Shown: positions 40,079 to 51,536 of the stretch, in pieces | Layout of the letters: the number at the start of each line of letters is the position of its first letter | How positions within the stretch are numbered: position 1 is the stretch's first letter | DNA from: Cyanophora paradoxa | Lineage: Eukaryota; Glaucocystophyceae; Cyanophorales; Cyanophoraceae | Reading direction: 5' to 3' | DNA: 55,474 nt | Assembly: GCA_004431415.1 (NCBI GenBank) | Contig: QPMI01000492.1 | Coordinates: 1-55,474, forward strand | Program-made: the position numbers and the translations under genes | The notes under the pieces: model-generated | What the model was told of the DNA's origin: nothing | What the model saw: only the letters and a program-made list of their open reading frames with translations | Databases searched by the model: none

Positions 40079-40899
40079 CCGCCACTGCGGACAGGCCCGC
40101 TCATCTGAGCCCACCCTCCAGAGTCTGAGCGCTCGTCCCCCTCCAGAGTCCGAGGAGGGGTAACGGTACCGGTCCGAATCTTTCGGGCTTCAGCCCCGTC
40201 GCCGCCCGGCCCGCGGCCGTGAAGGGGGAATTCAATGACTCTGCGCATGCCACTGGCCATGGCCATATATATGCGTGGGCCGTTGGGCCAGGTTGAGTGA
40301 ATTCGAATTCTGCCAGGCTGAATTTGCAATTGGCTCAAGCCGCTGAGCTGGCCCAGTGGACCCGGTGAGGGAGGCTTTTGTTTAAGGCTTTATCGATATC
40401 GGCGCACCTTATCGAGGCCTATCGGCCTATCGGCCGGCGCCGGCGCTGAGCTCGCTGCGGCTTATCCTTTATAATTAATTATAATTAGTCTGGCAGCGAC
40501 TGGCGGCCAGTGCACATGCTCATGCACATGAACACGCAGCGAATTCGAAGAATGTTAATTGCGCTGGCTCCGGCGGGAGCGGAGGCGCCGCCGGCGCCGG
40601 CGGGATCGGCCCCGGCCGAAGCGGCCCCTTCGGAGGCGGCGCTCAGACTGCGCGCCGCGGGGCTTGCCAAGTTGATCATGACGATTCAAAGTTTGCATTG
40701 TGTGCACTAGATATAGCAGGTCGACTGCATTTTGCACACTGATCACTATATATCGTACTCGAATTTCGATCTGGCTAGTTCGTTGATCATGTTCGGTGAT
40801 CAACGGTTCGTTCTAACGTCAACCCATCTGAAAGCGATTTAGAAAGCTCCATCTGTACTGCTACACACGAACGCCGGAAAGCCAGCAAGACATGTACAA
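40079..40899. other. Convergent intergenic region with small ORF
   Basis: Lies between convergent 3' ends. It contains GAATTCGAATTC, TATCGATATCG and GCCTATCGGCCTATCGGCC palindromes. A 66-codon plus-strand ORF (40510-40710; APAGAEAPPAPAGSAPAEAA) is Ala/Pro-rich and I cannot support it as a gene. Confidence 0.45.
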
Positions 40900-42818
40900 C
40901 TACCGGCGCAAATAAGATGAACGCCGGGAAGCGTGACCTCGGAAAGAAGTGCGCGCGTCTCCGGCAGGGAGCGAGGCCTCCGCTCGCGGCGACGCTGCCC
41001 GGAGACCCGAGGTCGTGTGGGCCCCGGCAAAAGTTACGCTGGGTGCCGCTGTCCACGCCGGGCGGGGGAGGGACCGGGGCCGGCCACCAGTGAAGCAGTC
41101 GACGAATTTCTTGAGGTAGGTCGACGTCGGCCAAGGACGGGGTTCGCACTCCTCGCTCACGAACACGGGGTCCGGCAGGAGGGTAGCGGCGGCGGGGACG
41201 GCAGCGGCGAAGATCGCCTCGCACTCCTCCGGCCGTGCACGCGGCAGGCTCCGCACATGATCGTCGTACGCACGCTTGAGGCGCGCCCGCACCTGCCGCG
41301 CCCCAGTTGGCGGTTGCGGACGGGGGGAACGGGGGGCGGGGGCAGAAGGGGCAGGACCTCCTCGAGGCGGGCGCGGCCAGAGCTGAAGTTGCGGCTTCGA
41401 GTGACCTGCCAGCGCGGGGCTCGGTTCCAGGCGGCCGCGGTGGCAGGAGGGGCCGGGCGGGCGGGCAAGCGGGCGGGCGGGGGCGGCGCACCCTATAGAC
41501 GACATTCGTATCGTTCGTGGCGACGCGTTCGCGGACGGGGGGGCCCCAGGGGATCTCCGAAGCGTCCAGAAGCGCCTTCTCCCGCGCTGAGGCCGCCCTG
41601 AGCTCGTCTTCGCAGTGCTTCGCCCGCTCCCACGCCGCATCCACCGCCGCCGCTGCCGCCGCCTGCCGCTCTCGCGCCTGCGCCAGCTGCACCTGCGGCG
41701 GAAGCACCGGCGGCGGCGGCAGCTGCATCGGCGGCCCGCGCTGCGGGCGCTCCGGCTCCTCCTCGTCCGCCTCCGCCCGGCGCACCTCCGCGAGCCCTGC
41801 AACGCGGTTAGCGCCGCGGCGGGCAGGCGGGACGGGGTGGCGCACAGGGGCAGCGGGGCGAGGACGGGAAGCGCTCGAGGAGGGGGAGGAGAGGCGCGAG
41901 GCGGCTGCCGAGGCCAACGTGCTGAAGCAGCCGCACCGCGAACGACTGCGGCGTGCCGTCCGCCCCGCGCAGCATCCGCGGCGCCACCCGGAACGCGTTC
42001 GCGAAGGTCCGCACCTGTTTGCATGCGCTGCGTCGGCACCCGCCCAGGGAAAGAAGAGGAGCAGGCAGGGGCGAACCGCCTCGGGCGTGGCGGTGGAGGA
42101 GCCGACGTGGTGCCAATCAGCCGTCAGCTCAGCAGCCCCAGCTGGGCGCTCCTCGACGGTCGCCGCGCGGGTGGACACATACACCGTGCCCTGCAGTTGA
42201 AATTGTTCCCGTGAGGCGTGGCGCTGGTCCGGGGTGCGGGACGGGTAGGCGGAAACGGGCGGACCGCGATGCGGACGGCGAAGACGGGCGGACGGTCCAA
42301 TGCGCCGGGCCAGGCGGCCACGTACACCTGCGCCGCCCGCCCGCCCGCGACGGCCTCCGCGTGTGGCGCGTCGTCGCCTGGGCCCGCGGCCGGCGCCGCC
42401 GGCAGGCGGCTCCGCAACGGCGACGGCCGCCGCGCTGGCGCGGCGCTTGCGCGAGCGCCACCGGCGCCGGACGCATGTTCCGGGACGGGCCGCTTCGGTG
42501 GGGTCGGGTCCCGCGGATGTGAGCACGCAAGCGGCGAGTCCAGCTCCCTGCGGGCCGGAGACTCGGAGTGCTCGGTACACACGTGCGCGACAGCACGCAG
42601 CGCGCTGGCGGGAATCCGAGCGGGCGATGGAGGCCGCGCCGTGACACGAGCAGGCGAGGGCGGACGCCTAGTCCGCGTGGTTCGTCCATCTGCGACATTC
42701 GCTTCAGTCTCGAAGTTTCGCTGCCAAGAGGCGAAAACACACAACCTTCTTTGTCTTCTCGGAGCAGGGCTTCGGGCGCGAAAGAGACGCGGCGCGCGGG
42801 GGCGGCGCCGGCGGTCAT
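40900..42818 (-). CDS. Coiled-coil protein with RVSF (PP1-docking-like) motif
   Basis: Multi-exon, minus strand. I take the ATG at 42818; the protein begins MTAGAAPARRVSFAPEA. The RVSF word is the canonical PP1-binding motif and RRVSFA resembles the KNL1 N-terminus, but no other KNL1 feature is visible. A long Pro/Ala/Arg-rich stretch follows, then VYVSTRAATVEERPAGAAEL, VRTFANAFRVAPRMLRGADG with SFAVRLLQHVGL, and GLAEVRRAEADEEEPERPQR. A coiled coil comes next (QLAQARERQAAAAAAVDAAW, ERAKHCEDELRAASAREKAL), then VRARLKRAYDDHVRSLPRAR and YLKKFVDCFTGG. The stop is at 40900. I do not recognise the family. Divergent from the alpha-kinase gene. Confidence 0.55.
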
Positions 42819-42943
42819 GGCGAAGACCAGAATGTAATGGACGCGTACCCCCAGAAGTGGACCGTACGCGTGTCGACGTCCGACCGCCGCCCGACCGCGG
42901 CTCCGACAGCCACTCCACTCGCACCGCTTTTCAGTCGCGCAGA
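42819..42943. promoter_or_regulatory. Divergent promoter, RVSF protein / vWA-alpha-kinase
   Basis: 125 bp between start codons, no TATA box, contains GTGTCGACGTCCGACC and CG-rich words. Confidence 0.5.
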
Positions 42944-45601
42944 ATGCTTCCCTTCCGCCCCGTCGTAACAAGCGCGGACTCGCTGTCGTCTAGCTTGTCC
43001 ATTCCGACGATACCGCGGACGGTCGCGCGGTCATCGCTACAGCGGCACTTCAGCTTGCCGGCGGAGGCCATCCCCGTATGAGCTCGCTTCGCCTCAGTGC
43101 ATTCTCGCACGCAGGCAGCTAACTGCCGCCGCCTCAGGAAGATTCTGCGGTGATCCTGAAGCGAGGCTTACGCCCGGATGAAATGGTACGCCTCGGCACG
43201 GACGAGGGCGACCCGTACACGCTCGACCTGTGCTTCGTCTTCGACGGGACTGGCTCTATGGCCAGCTACATCGCCGCCGCGAAGAAGTCTATCTTCGAAA
43301 TCGTCTCCGTGTACCGCAAGAGCTTTCCGTGCGTGCCGCTGCGTTGCCCCGCGCGCGTCGCACATGCATCTGCACTTGCGCGCGCGCGTCTGCCTCGCGC
43401 CGGCCCGTGCCTGCATCTGCGCATGCCTCGCGTGGCCGCGCATTCCCTGCGCTTTCCCCGCTTCCAGCGAGCAAGACGTTCGCAGGAAGTACATGCTTCG
43501 GCTGGGCTATGTTGCCTACCGCGACTTCGGCGACAAGAAGTGCGGGCACCCCTTCTCTCCGCGTTCGCGCGAGCGGGGTCCCGGCGCTGACCGCGACTGG
43601 GCGGGCCAGGCCCGTGGAGACCTTTGACTTCACGGAGAGCGAGGAGGCGTTCGTGCAGAGCCTCGGCGCGGTGGCGGCTACCGGCGGCGCCGACGAGACT
43701 GAGGATGGTGCGCCCGGCCCGCCCCGCGCTCCTCGACGCCTTCGGCCAACGCGCGCGCGCGGCAGTGCTGGGCGGGCTGGAGGCTGCGCTAAAGCTCAAC
43801 TGGAGCGGGAGGAGGCGCGTGCTCGTGCACATCGCGGACGCCCCCTCGCACGGCACCTTCTACCACGACGGGGCGGGCGACAGCCACCCGGACTTCGACA
43901 AGGACGGCGCCAAGGGCCAGGTCCGGCCCGGGCCCTCCCCCGGCCCGTGCGCCCCGGCGCCCTCACCTCCGCGCAGTCGGTCATGCGGCGGCTCGCCGCC
44001 AAGTCTGTCGACTTCCACTTCTGCAAGGCGAGCGAAGCGCGCCCCGCCGAGCGGCGCGGCTAAGCGGGCGGCAGATCAACGAGTCGACGGACAAGATGGT
44101 GCGCAAGCTCGCCGAGGCGTACGACCCCGCCGCCCGCAAGGTCAGGGCCGCCACCACCACGGCCTGCGCCGCTGCCGGCCTCACGGTCTGCGGATCCGGA
44201 GCAGCCGCTGGCGTCACTCGAGCTGCGGTCGGCGGTGAACGAGTTGGGGGCCTTGATCCTCGACACCATCTGCTCCACCGTCACCGCGTCGAGCCTCTCT
44301 CTACGCACCGGCAAGGTGCACGGCGCCCGCCCGCGCCGCCCGCCCGTGCACGTGCCGCCCCTCACGGCCCGCAGGGATCGGCGCTGGAGTTCGACATGAC
44401 CGAGTACACTATCAACAAGACGCCTGTTCCGTGGGACGTTGCGGATCACCCGCGCTGGGGCCCCTGGCAGACGGTGCGCCGCTGCCTCGGACCGCGACCG
44501 AGCGGCGAGCGGGCGGCAGGTCTACCTGTACGATTTCCCGGAGCTGCGGTCGAGAAGGGAGCCGCTGGGCTACTTCGAGATCGAAGGAGAAGCGCTGGTG
44601 CATCTCAACGTGCGGGAAGGTGTGCGGCTCCGGCTCTCTCAGGAGCCGTGCGCCAAGGGCAGCACGCGGCGCGTCTACTTCGCCATGACCTCCAAGGGGG
44701 AGCGGCTCGTCGCCAAGGTGCTGCCTCCCGGCCCGGCCCGGCCCGGCCCGCCTCGCCCCGGCGCGACCCCGCTGCAGCTCTGGAACGTGCGGGCCTCGGC
44801 GGAGCTCACCCACGACCTGAACGTCGGAGCCGCCCGCTGCCTCGCCGTGGCCAGGTGCCGCCCTATTCCTCCGTTGAAGCGCGCAGGGATGCGCGCTTAG
44901 CGCCAGAGGCGGGGGGCAGGTTCTTCGCCAAGCGGTTCAACCCGGCGCTGAAGGACCTCGGCCGGAGCGAGCGAGTCGAGTGCGGCCCGCCCTGCGGCCG
45001 CGTGCTGCCGGGCACTGCAGCTGAGGGGGCCCGGGGGCGGCAGATTCGTGGATACGCTCGTGTGCAATGCGACGGTGGGCGCGGCCGCGGGGTCCGCGCG
45101 GACCTGGATGACGCTGGAGCCCTACATGGAGGGGCCGTTCAAGAAGTACAACAGCAACGACGGCTTCGTGCTGCACGGCAGCAGCGCCGAGTCGAGCGTG
45201 CTGCAGGCCTTCTCCCACTACACCGCCTACCACTCCCGCGGCCGCCTCCTCGTCGTCGACCTGCAGGGCACCGGCCTCGCCCGCCTGACCGACCCCGCCG
45301 TCCAGTACAACGCCGGTGCCGACGCCCCCACCGGCCGCTTCCCCTTGACGCGCACGACCGCATTCAACCACTTCCGCATTGGTGGTCTGCCCGCGGCCGC
45401 CGCCCGCCCCCCTTTCGGCCGCCCCGCACCGATCGCAACCGCCGCGCAGGCCTAGGGCCAGGGCAGGGTCAAGAGACTGTGCCGTACTTCTCGGCGACGG
45501 ACCTTGGCGCCACGGGCTTTGCCAAGTTCTTCGAGACGCACAAGTGTGGCCCCTTGTGCCGCGCCCTCGGCATCTCCCGCCTTTCCCCACTGAGCCGCTA
45601 A
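42944..45601 (+). CDS. vWA domain / alpha-kinase (VwkA-like)
   Basis: Multi-exon, plus strand, ATG at 42944. The first intron joins HFSLPAEAIP to EDSAVILKRGLRPDEM in frame. The vWA domain starts LDLCFVFDGTGSMASYIAAA with a MIDAS-like D-x-T-G-S. KYMLRLGYVAYRDFGDKK, VETFDFTESEEAFVQSLGAV, RRVLVHIADAPSHGTFYH and VMRRLAAKSVDFHFCKAS follow. The C-terminal alpha-kinase reads RRVYFAMTSKGERLVAKVL (ATP-binding Lys), ELTHDLNVGAARCLAV, FAKRFNPAL, WMTLEPYMEGPFKKYNSNDG, LQAFSHYTAYHSRG, LLVVDLQGTG, TDPAVQYN and FFETHKCGPLCRALG with the zinc-binding His/Cys. This is the domain order of Dictyostelium VwkA, which acts on myosin II and contractile-vacuole function. Introns mostly begin GTGCG. Confidence 0.88.
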
Positions 45602-46054
45602 TTATTGTACTCGAGATATCGATACTCCTCGTGCTCGGACCTGAAGCTGCATAATTGTTTGGCAATCAGTACGTATACTCAGATGCCTATCAGGGACAGC
45701 TCACGGGCCAGTAGGGGCAGCATCACGGGGGCAGCCGAGGATAGAAACGATCGCGAAGGCATGTCTACGTAGCTATATAGCTAGCGCTAGCGGAGGAAAA
45801 ACTCGGATAGGAAGCCCTTCTTAGCTTCAGCTATTTCGCGCTCGCGATCGCGCGATCGCGATATCGAACAGATCTAGATATCGATCGCGATATCGATATC
45901 TCTATATCGAAATATCGATATCGATGTCCAATGACCCCGAAGACCTAGAGACCACTGGCGCCGGCCATTCATTACAAACCACTCATTCAGACAGCTCACA
46001 CGAGTCGTGACACGACAAATGCAACTGAGCTGCCAGGCTACAAAAGCGCATGCA
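45602..46054. other. Intergenic ATCGAT palindrome cluster
   Basis: Between convergent 3' ends. 45838-45925 is nearly continuous GATCGCGATCGC / GATATCGATATC palindrome. No gene seen. Confidence 0.6.
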
Positions 46055-49000
46055 CTAGCGCCAGAGCCAGGCCCTCCCGGCGCTCACGAGCCGGGCGAGC
46101 GGTCCCGCTTGCGCGGACAGGTGCTCGCGCGCCGCGCCGGGCCCCGCGCCTCCGCCGGCCTGCGAGAGCCCCTCGAAGAGGCCCTCCTCCTCCTCCACGT
46201 CGAGCTCCGCCTCGTCCCCGCTCCACTCCACGTCGCTCCCCAGCTCCTCCCCCTCCGCCGCGGCCTCGCCGCCGGCCCCCGCGCCTGGGGCCTCCCCCGC
46301 CTCGCCGCGGGTGCCGGCGTCCTGGCGTCACGCCGGCGGCGCGGCGGCGGCCGCCGGCGCGGCCAGGCCCAGGCCGGCGAGGCTCGCCAGGACCGCCGCG
46401 AGGTCCTCCCGCGTCAGCGCCGCCGCCGCCGGGGCCGCTGGGGCCGGCGCCGGCGCCGGCGCCGGGTTTGGGGCCGGGGCCGCATGCTGGCCGTACGGGC
46501 GCGTCACTGCGCGGGCACAGGGGACGTCGGGCGAAGCAGAGCGGCGATACGTGGCGGGAGGGGCCGGCGCGCACGGACGACGCTGGGAACGGTGCAGGCG
46601 TCCTCAAGGACGGCCAGCAGCGCGAGGTAGGCAGCCTGGCGGGGGCGGCGCGCTCAGACGCTGCAGCAGCCGCCGCCGCCGCCGCGCACCTTGTCCTTCT
46701 CGAAGTCCTTGTCGCGCTTGGCGATGTTGTTCGCCAGAACGTGGATCTGCGCCGACTCAGCGCAGCCGCCGCCGGCGCGGGGGAGGCGCGGGAGGCGCGC
46801 GCCGAGTTGCGGTCGACGGCGAGGGCGCGGACGAGCTTGTCGACGATCTTGGAGCGCTCCGCCGCGTCCGGGATGTCGTCCCCGTGCGTCACGATCACCG
46901 CCACGCGCCGCCCTGCGCGGCCTCAGACGCGGCGCGGCCTCAGAGCGAGAGGAGCGGCTCGCCTCCGCGGACGACGTCGGCGATCTGGGGCTGCAGGCGC
47001 GCCACGCCGCCGTCCGCCGACTCCGCCCCGCGCGCCTCCTCCGCGCTGCGCGGGGGGCGCTCGAGCTCGGCGCGGCGCGCGAGGGTCAGGGCGGGGTTCG
47101 CGCCTGAAGACGAAGACGACGACGGGGGCGGCGCGCTCCAGCTCGACCTCGGCGCTGTCGCGGCCTTTTAGCAGCTGCGCGCGGGATCAGCTGTGCGCGG
47201 GGTCGGCGCGGGTCGGCGGGTGGGGCGGCCTCGCCTTCTCGCGGAGAGTGAGGGGCGCCTCGCGGCCGGCCGGGATCTGGTCGCCGTCGGCAAGCAGGCC
47301 GCCGCACGCCATCGCAAGCTCCTCCCCCGCGTAGTTGTAGTCGTCCTTGCCCCTGAACCGCGAACTCGAACCGGGCGGGGCCGCGCCCGCGGGAGGGGCG
47401 CGCTCACGGCATCTCAGCGATGGCGAAGGGTAGGCCGGCGCCGATGGCGTACGGCGGGTCCATCGCGTAGCGGCGGTACGTCGTCGTGACGTGCGTGAGG
47501 GAGCCGCCGGTCGCCGCGTTGCGCACGGGGCGCGGGAAGAGGCACGAGTAGAGCGAGTTGGTCGTCGCGCTGCGCTACGCGTCGGCGGCGGCGGGGGCCT
47601 GGGGTCGGGACGGGGCGGGGCGGGCGGGCGGGCAGACCTCTTGCCGGAGCCCATGTTGCCGTGGAAGAGGATCGTGTGGCGCTTGCGGCCGTCGGCCGGG
47701 CGGAAGTGCTCGCTGTACACGTCGCCTGTGAAGGCCTCTGCGCGGCGTCAGCGGGCCCGGCAGCGGCGGGCCGCCCCGCGGACCGAGCGGGAAGACGACG
47801 GTGTTGCGGGAGAGGGGCACGCGGGCGGCCGGCTGGCCGGGCCGCAGCGCGAGCAGCTCGAAGGTGGCCGTTGGGGAGAGGGAGCGCACGCCTGCGTCCA
47901 GGTCCGCCGGGCCGAACTGCCGCCCCGGTCACGACGCGCGAGCCAGGGGCCGGCGCGGGGCGGGGCGCGTGCCTTGGGCGACATGCGGACGTCGGCCTTG
48001 AGCACTGTCTGGCCCGCCTCGACGGTAACGTCCGCGCTGCTCTCGCACCCGCCGCTGCGCCGGCCGTCAACGCAGGCCGAGCCGGGACCTCTCGAGCTCG
48101 CGGGCTCGCGCGCGCGCACCACGTGTAGCCGTTTTCGACCGCCTGGACGCGGTAGAGCCCGCCGGCCGCCTCCGGCAACTTGATCTGCGGGCGGAAGCGT
48201 GAGCGGGGCCGGTTCCGGGGCGGCGGCGGCGGGGGGGCGGGGCGGGCCTCGAGGAGGACGCTGAAGGGCTCGCCGATGTAGACGGGGTACAGGGGCATGC
48301 CGGCCGAGAGGATCGTGCCGGAGCCGGCGACCGCCCCGGCGCCTGCGGGAGCCTCGGCGCGGGCGCGCGGGGGGGCCGGCGCGGGGCGGGGTACGTGCTC
48401 GCCGGCGGGGCTCGCGGCGGAGGGGCGGGAGGCGGCGTCGTAGAGGGCCTTGACGGCTTCGGGGCCCACGAAGAGGCCGCCGGGGTCCGCGACGGCCGCC
48501 AGCGGCGCGTCGTCATCCAGCACGTCCCCCGACGAGCCGTCCACGTCCACCACGCGCACCATGTACCCCTGCGCGCGCCCCGTCAGCGTCGAGCGAACCG
48601 CGCCGCCGCGGCTGCGGCGGACCGCGTTGCGCGCAGCGTTGGCGGCTTCGGCGGCAGCGGAGAGGGCGTCGGCCGTGGCGGAGCCATCGACGAACAGGGT
48701 GATGATCTGCAGGAGCAGAAGTCACTGACACGCTGGCACGAGTGGGCAGGCAGGATCGAGCACCTTACACGACTCGGTGGCTGGACGCGGCGAACGCTCG
48801 CCGACGCGAATGGCCTCGAGGAGACCGCGCTTGATGTCGGCAGCTCCACCCTTCGGGGGCGCTTTCTCTGAGAGATTGGTTCCTCAGCGCGCGCAAGAGA
48901 GGGATGGCGGCGACGCAATGTTGAAGAGGGCGCACCGAGAGTAGTCAGAAGGTCGGCGGCCTCCCGGCGCCCGACCAGGGGCGTGCTCCAAGGTGACACA

Positions 49001-49255
49001 TCCTTCGGCCCATAAGCCACGAGCGACACTCCGCATTCGTCCGGCAGGCGCCCGATCATTCCGCGGCAGGCATTGATATTCTCAACCTTCGAGCTGCCGT
49101 GCACCGGGAGGACCTGCGGCGCACGAGTGAGAAGCGGCAGCGCACAGCGCGGCGCTGCGCCAAGGGCAGCGTACGGGAAAGTGCTCCACCACGCGCTCGT
49201 GGCTTTTAGCAACGCGCAGCGGCAAGAGCGGAGGAACGGGAGCGGCAGCCGTCAT
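46055..49255 (-). CDS. IFI44-like GTPase with long N-terminal region
   Basis: Multi-exon, minus strand, ATG at 49255 (MTAAAPVPPLLPLRVAKSHE). N-terminal exons encode KVENINACRGMIGRLPDECG, VSLVAYGPKDVSPWS and KRGLLEAIRVGE, then IITLFVDGSATADALSAAAE; this looks vWA-like but no MIDAS motif is clear. Middle exons are beta-rich (LYPVYIGEPFSVLLEARP). The GTPase then reads HTILFHGNMGSGKS (P-loop, the final Ser depending on the splice), TTNSLYSCLFPRPV, SLTHVTTTYRRYAM, LPFAIAEMP, DYNYAGEELAMACGGLL, APVVVFVF and VAVIVTHGDDIPD (a G4-like TH-x-D). IHVLANNIAKRDKD and LLAVLEDA follow. The order matches animal IFI44/IFI44L GTPases. The C-terminus is acidic, ending at TAG 46055. Confidence 0.65.
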
Positions 49256-49435
49256 TCTGCGCTCGAGCGGGAACAGCTGCGCACGCGGAGGCGCACGAAG
49301 ACCGAAAACAGCCGGTTGTACTATGAGGATGCTCAGTGTGTGCAATAGCTCGTACGCGTCCTAGTCGAACTGGTTTTCAGAATTGGTCCCTGAATGTGAA
49401 CGTGTACCCCAAAAACTGGTCTTCTCTTTGAGCGA
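49256..49435. promoter_or_regulatory. Divergent promoter, IFI44-like / CBM48-like
   Basis: 180 bp between opposite start codons; no TATA box recognised. Confidence 0.45.
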
Positions 49436-50725
49436 TGGTCGACGTCGGCTCGAGATTGCTGTCGTCGAGCGACAGTAGAGTCGCCGGCGCCGCCCCCGAC
49501 CCTCAGCAGCACGGCGTCCGCGTACGTGCGAGGCTGCTGCCTTGTCGGCATGCTTCAGGCGGTCGGCTCTTTCTTGGGGTGGTCTCGTTCGCGAGACACC
49601 TCTCCCGGACAGCCTGTAGCGCTGGCGAGCCGAGCTACGTGGCCAGCCGAGCTGCGCTGGCGAGGGCAGTGCCCGCCCGAACAGCGAGTGACCTGCAGAG
49701 GATCGTGGGATGACTGGAAGCACGCCATTCCGCTGGAGCCGAACCAGCACAGCGTTTACGTTGCGTCGGTAGATCTCCCATTCGGCGTGCACTCGTACAA
49801 GATTGAAGGCGCGAAACTGTTCTCACTGTTCACGGCTTAGAACTGATAGTCAGCGCGCAGCTGGCAGGGAGCAATACGTCGTTTGCGAAGACCGCCCAAA
49901 CAAGCAGAGCCCGTGCGGTTCGACTTGCAATGCAGCCTGCGGCCCGTCACGCTCTCACTGTTGCTCTGCAGGCCGATACGTAAACAACGTGCTCAACGTG
50001 CGGCCGCCGATAGCCGTTGTCTATGAGAGCGAGAGCGGCAGCGATCGAGCATTCATCGTTCTCAGCGCGCTTCGTGCCCGAGGGTGCGCGTCAATCGCGC
50101 CCGTCGTTATTTCCAGCCGCTTGCTCACTGCTGCAGCAGCTTGTATGCTGTCGCAGCCTCGGGCTCGGCGGAGCTCAGCAGCGACGCGAAGCTGCAGCTC
50201 GCAACGGCGGCCGTTCTCGTCCACGTCGCCGGCGCTCGGGAAGTCGGCGAGCTCGCGCGCGCTTGGCAGCTGCTGGCTGCTCGCGGGGCCGGTGTCATTC
50301 TCGTCTCTGACGGCGAGCCGAGCGCCGCGCGGGACGCGCTGCTGCCGCGCGGCGGCTTCGGGCTTGCTCCCGAGCCGCAGCTTCTTCCGTGGCCGCGCAA
50401 CGCGAAAACGCTCGCCGTGGCCGTCGATGTCATAGTTGACGCAGTGCGCGCGCCCTCCCTTTCCCCGGGCCTCCCTTCCGCCCTTCTTGACATTCAAACA
50501 GGTGCTCCAGCTTCCGCCCTTGCCGCCGGGATGCGGATCGCCAGCGGCCGCGCCCTCGTTGCAGCCGCCGCCCGCGCCGGTCAAGACCGCGAACCCGCGG
50601 GCGCGTGCCCCGTCCCCGTTCCGCTCGCGCCCGGCGCCCGGCGTCGGCTCCTACGGCGGCGCCCGACCGCGCGCGCCCAGCCCCTGGGGTGATGCAGTCA
50701 CCGCGCGTCCGACGTCGGCGGCGGC

Positions 50726-50762
<37 letters not shown>

Positions 50763-51194
50763 ATTGCCGAGGCGAAGCCGTGCGTGCGGGTGGTGCCGGT
50801 GCTGGCGACGGAGTCGGCGCTGGCGGCCGAGGGCGGCGTGGCGCAGCAGGCCGTGCGCCTCATGGAGTCCGTGGCCGGCGGCCGCTTCTCCTTCGAGCTG
50901 CGCCCCTTCGACGCCGACGCGCCCGGCGGCGGGGCGGGCGCCGGGCACGGCGCCGCGGTCCTGCTGGGGACCGGCGAGGGCCCGCGCATCTCGGACGCCC
51001 TCCACCAGGCGCTCCGCGCGATCCGCGGGAGTGAGCTTCCCGCCCCGCCAAGAGCCCGAGGCCCCCTGGCGGCTCAGCGACCCGCGCAGGCTCAAGCCGT
51101 GAAGCCGTCCTCATCGTGCTGCGGAACTCGTACGACGCGGCGAAGGTCGACGACTACCCCTCCGCCGGCGAGCACTGCTCCGGCGTCCTCAACG

Positions 51195-51226
<32 letters not shown>

Positions 51227-51536
51227 CTGCGCGCGAGACGGGGCGGAGCGAACGTCGAGCTGAGCGCGCGCCGCGCAGGAAAGCCGCCGCGGCGAGCGGT
51301 GCTGCGGCTCGTGCACTACGAGGGCCGCCTCAGGGAGGACGACGCGCGCGGCGTCGAGAACCTGAAGACCCTCGCCGAGCTCCTCGCGATCGGTGCGCGC
51401 CCGTGCCCGCGCCAAGGCCCGCCCGGCCCCAACCCCGCCGAGTTCTGAGCCTTGTCCCCGCACAGCGCTTCCTCCGGAGGCGGCCCCGGCGCCCGCTCGC
51501 AGCAACCCCGTTGCCGCTTCCGGCTCCTTTCGCTGA
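49436..51536 (+). CDS. CBM48/AMPK-beta-like N-terminus plus unknown domains
   Basis: Multi-exon, plus strand. The start exon is uncertain. An exon near 49650-49790 encodes PAELRWRGQCPPEQRVTCRG then SWDDWKHAIPLEP, YVASVDLPFGVHSYKIEG. This is the glycogen-binding CBM48 pattern (GSWDDW, LPxGxHxYKI), as in AMPK beta and isoamylases. The next exon continues with RYVNNVLNV. SLYAVAASGSAELSSDAKLQ, AAVLVHVAGAREVGELARAW and LLAARGAGVILVSDGE follow, then a Pro-rich linker and VRVVPVLATESALAAEGGVA, VLIVLRNSYDAAKVDDYPSA, AVLRLVHYEGRLREDDARGV. The stop TGA is at 51534. I cannot name the C-terminal domains. A poly-C intron interrupts them at 51196. Confidence 0.5.
51196..51230 (+). repeat. Poly-C tract inside intron
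   Basis: About 28 consecutive C directly after a GTG-type 5' splice site. Comparable C tracts occur at 10255-10290 and 12000-12090, also where introns are expected. Confidence 0.8.

Noticed and set aside
40900-42818. Confident KNL1 annotation
   Set aside because: Only the RVSF word supports it; no MELT repeats or RWD domain were seen.
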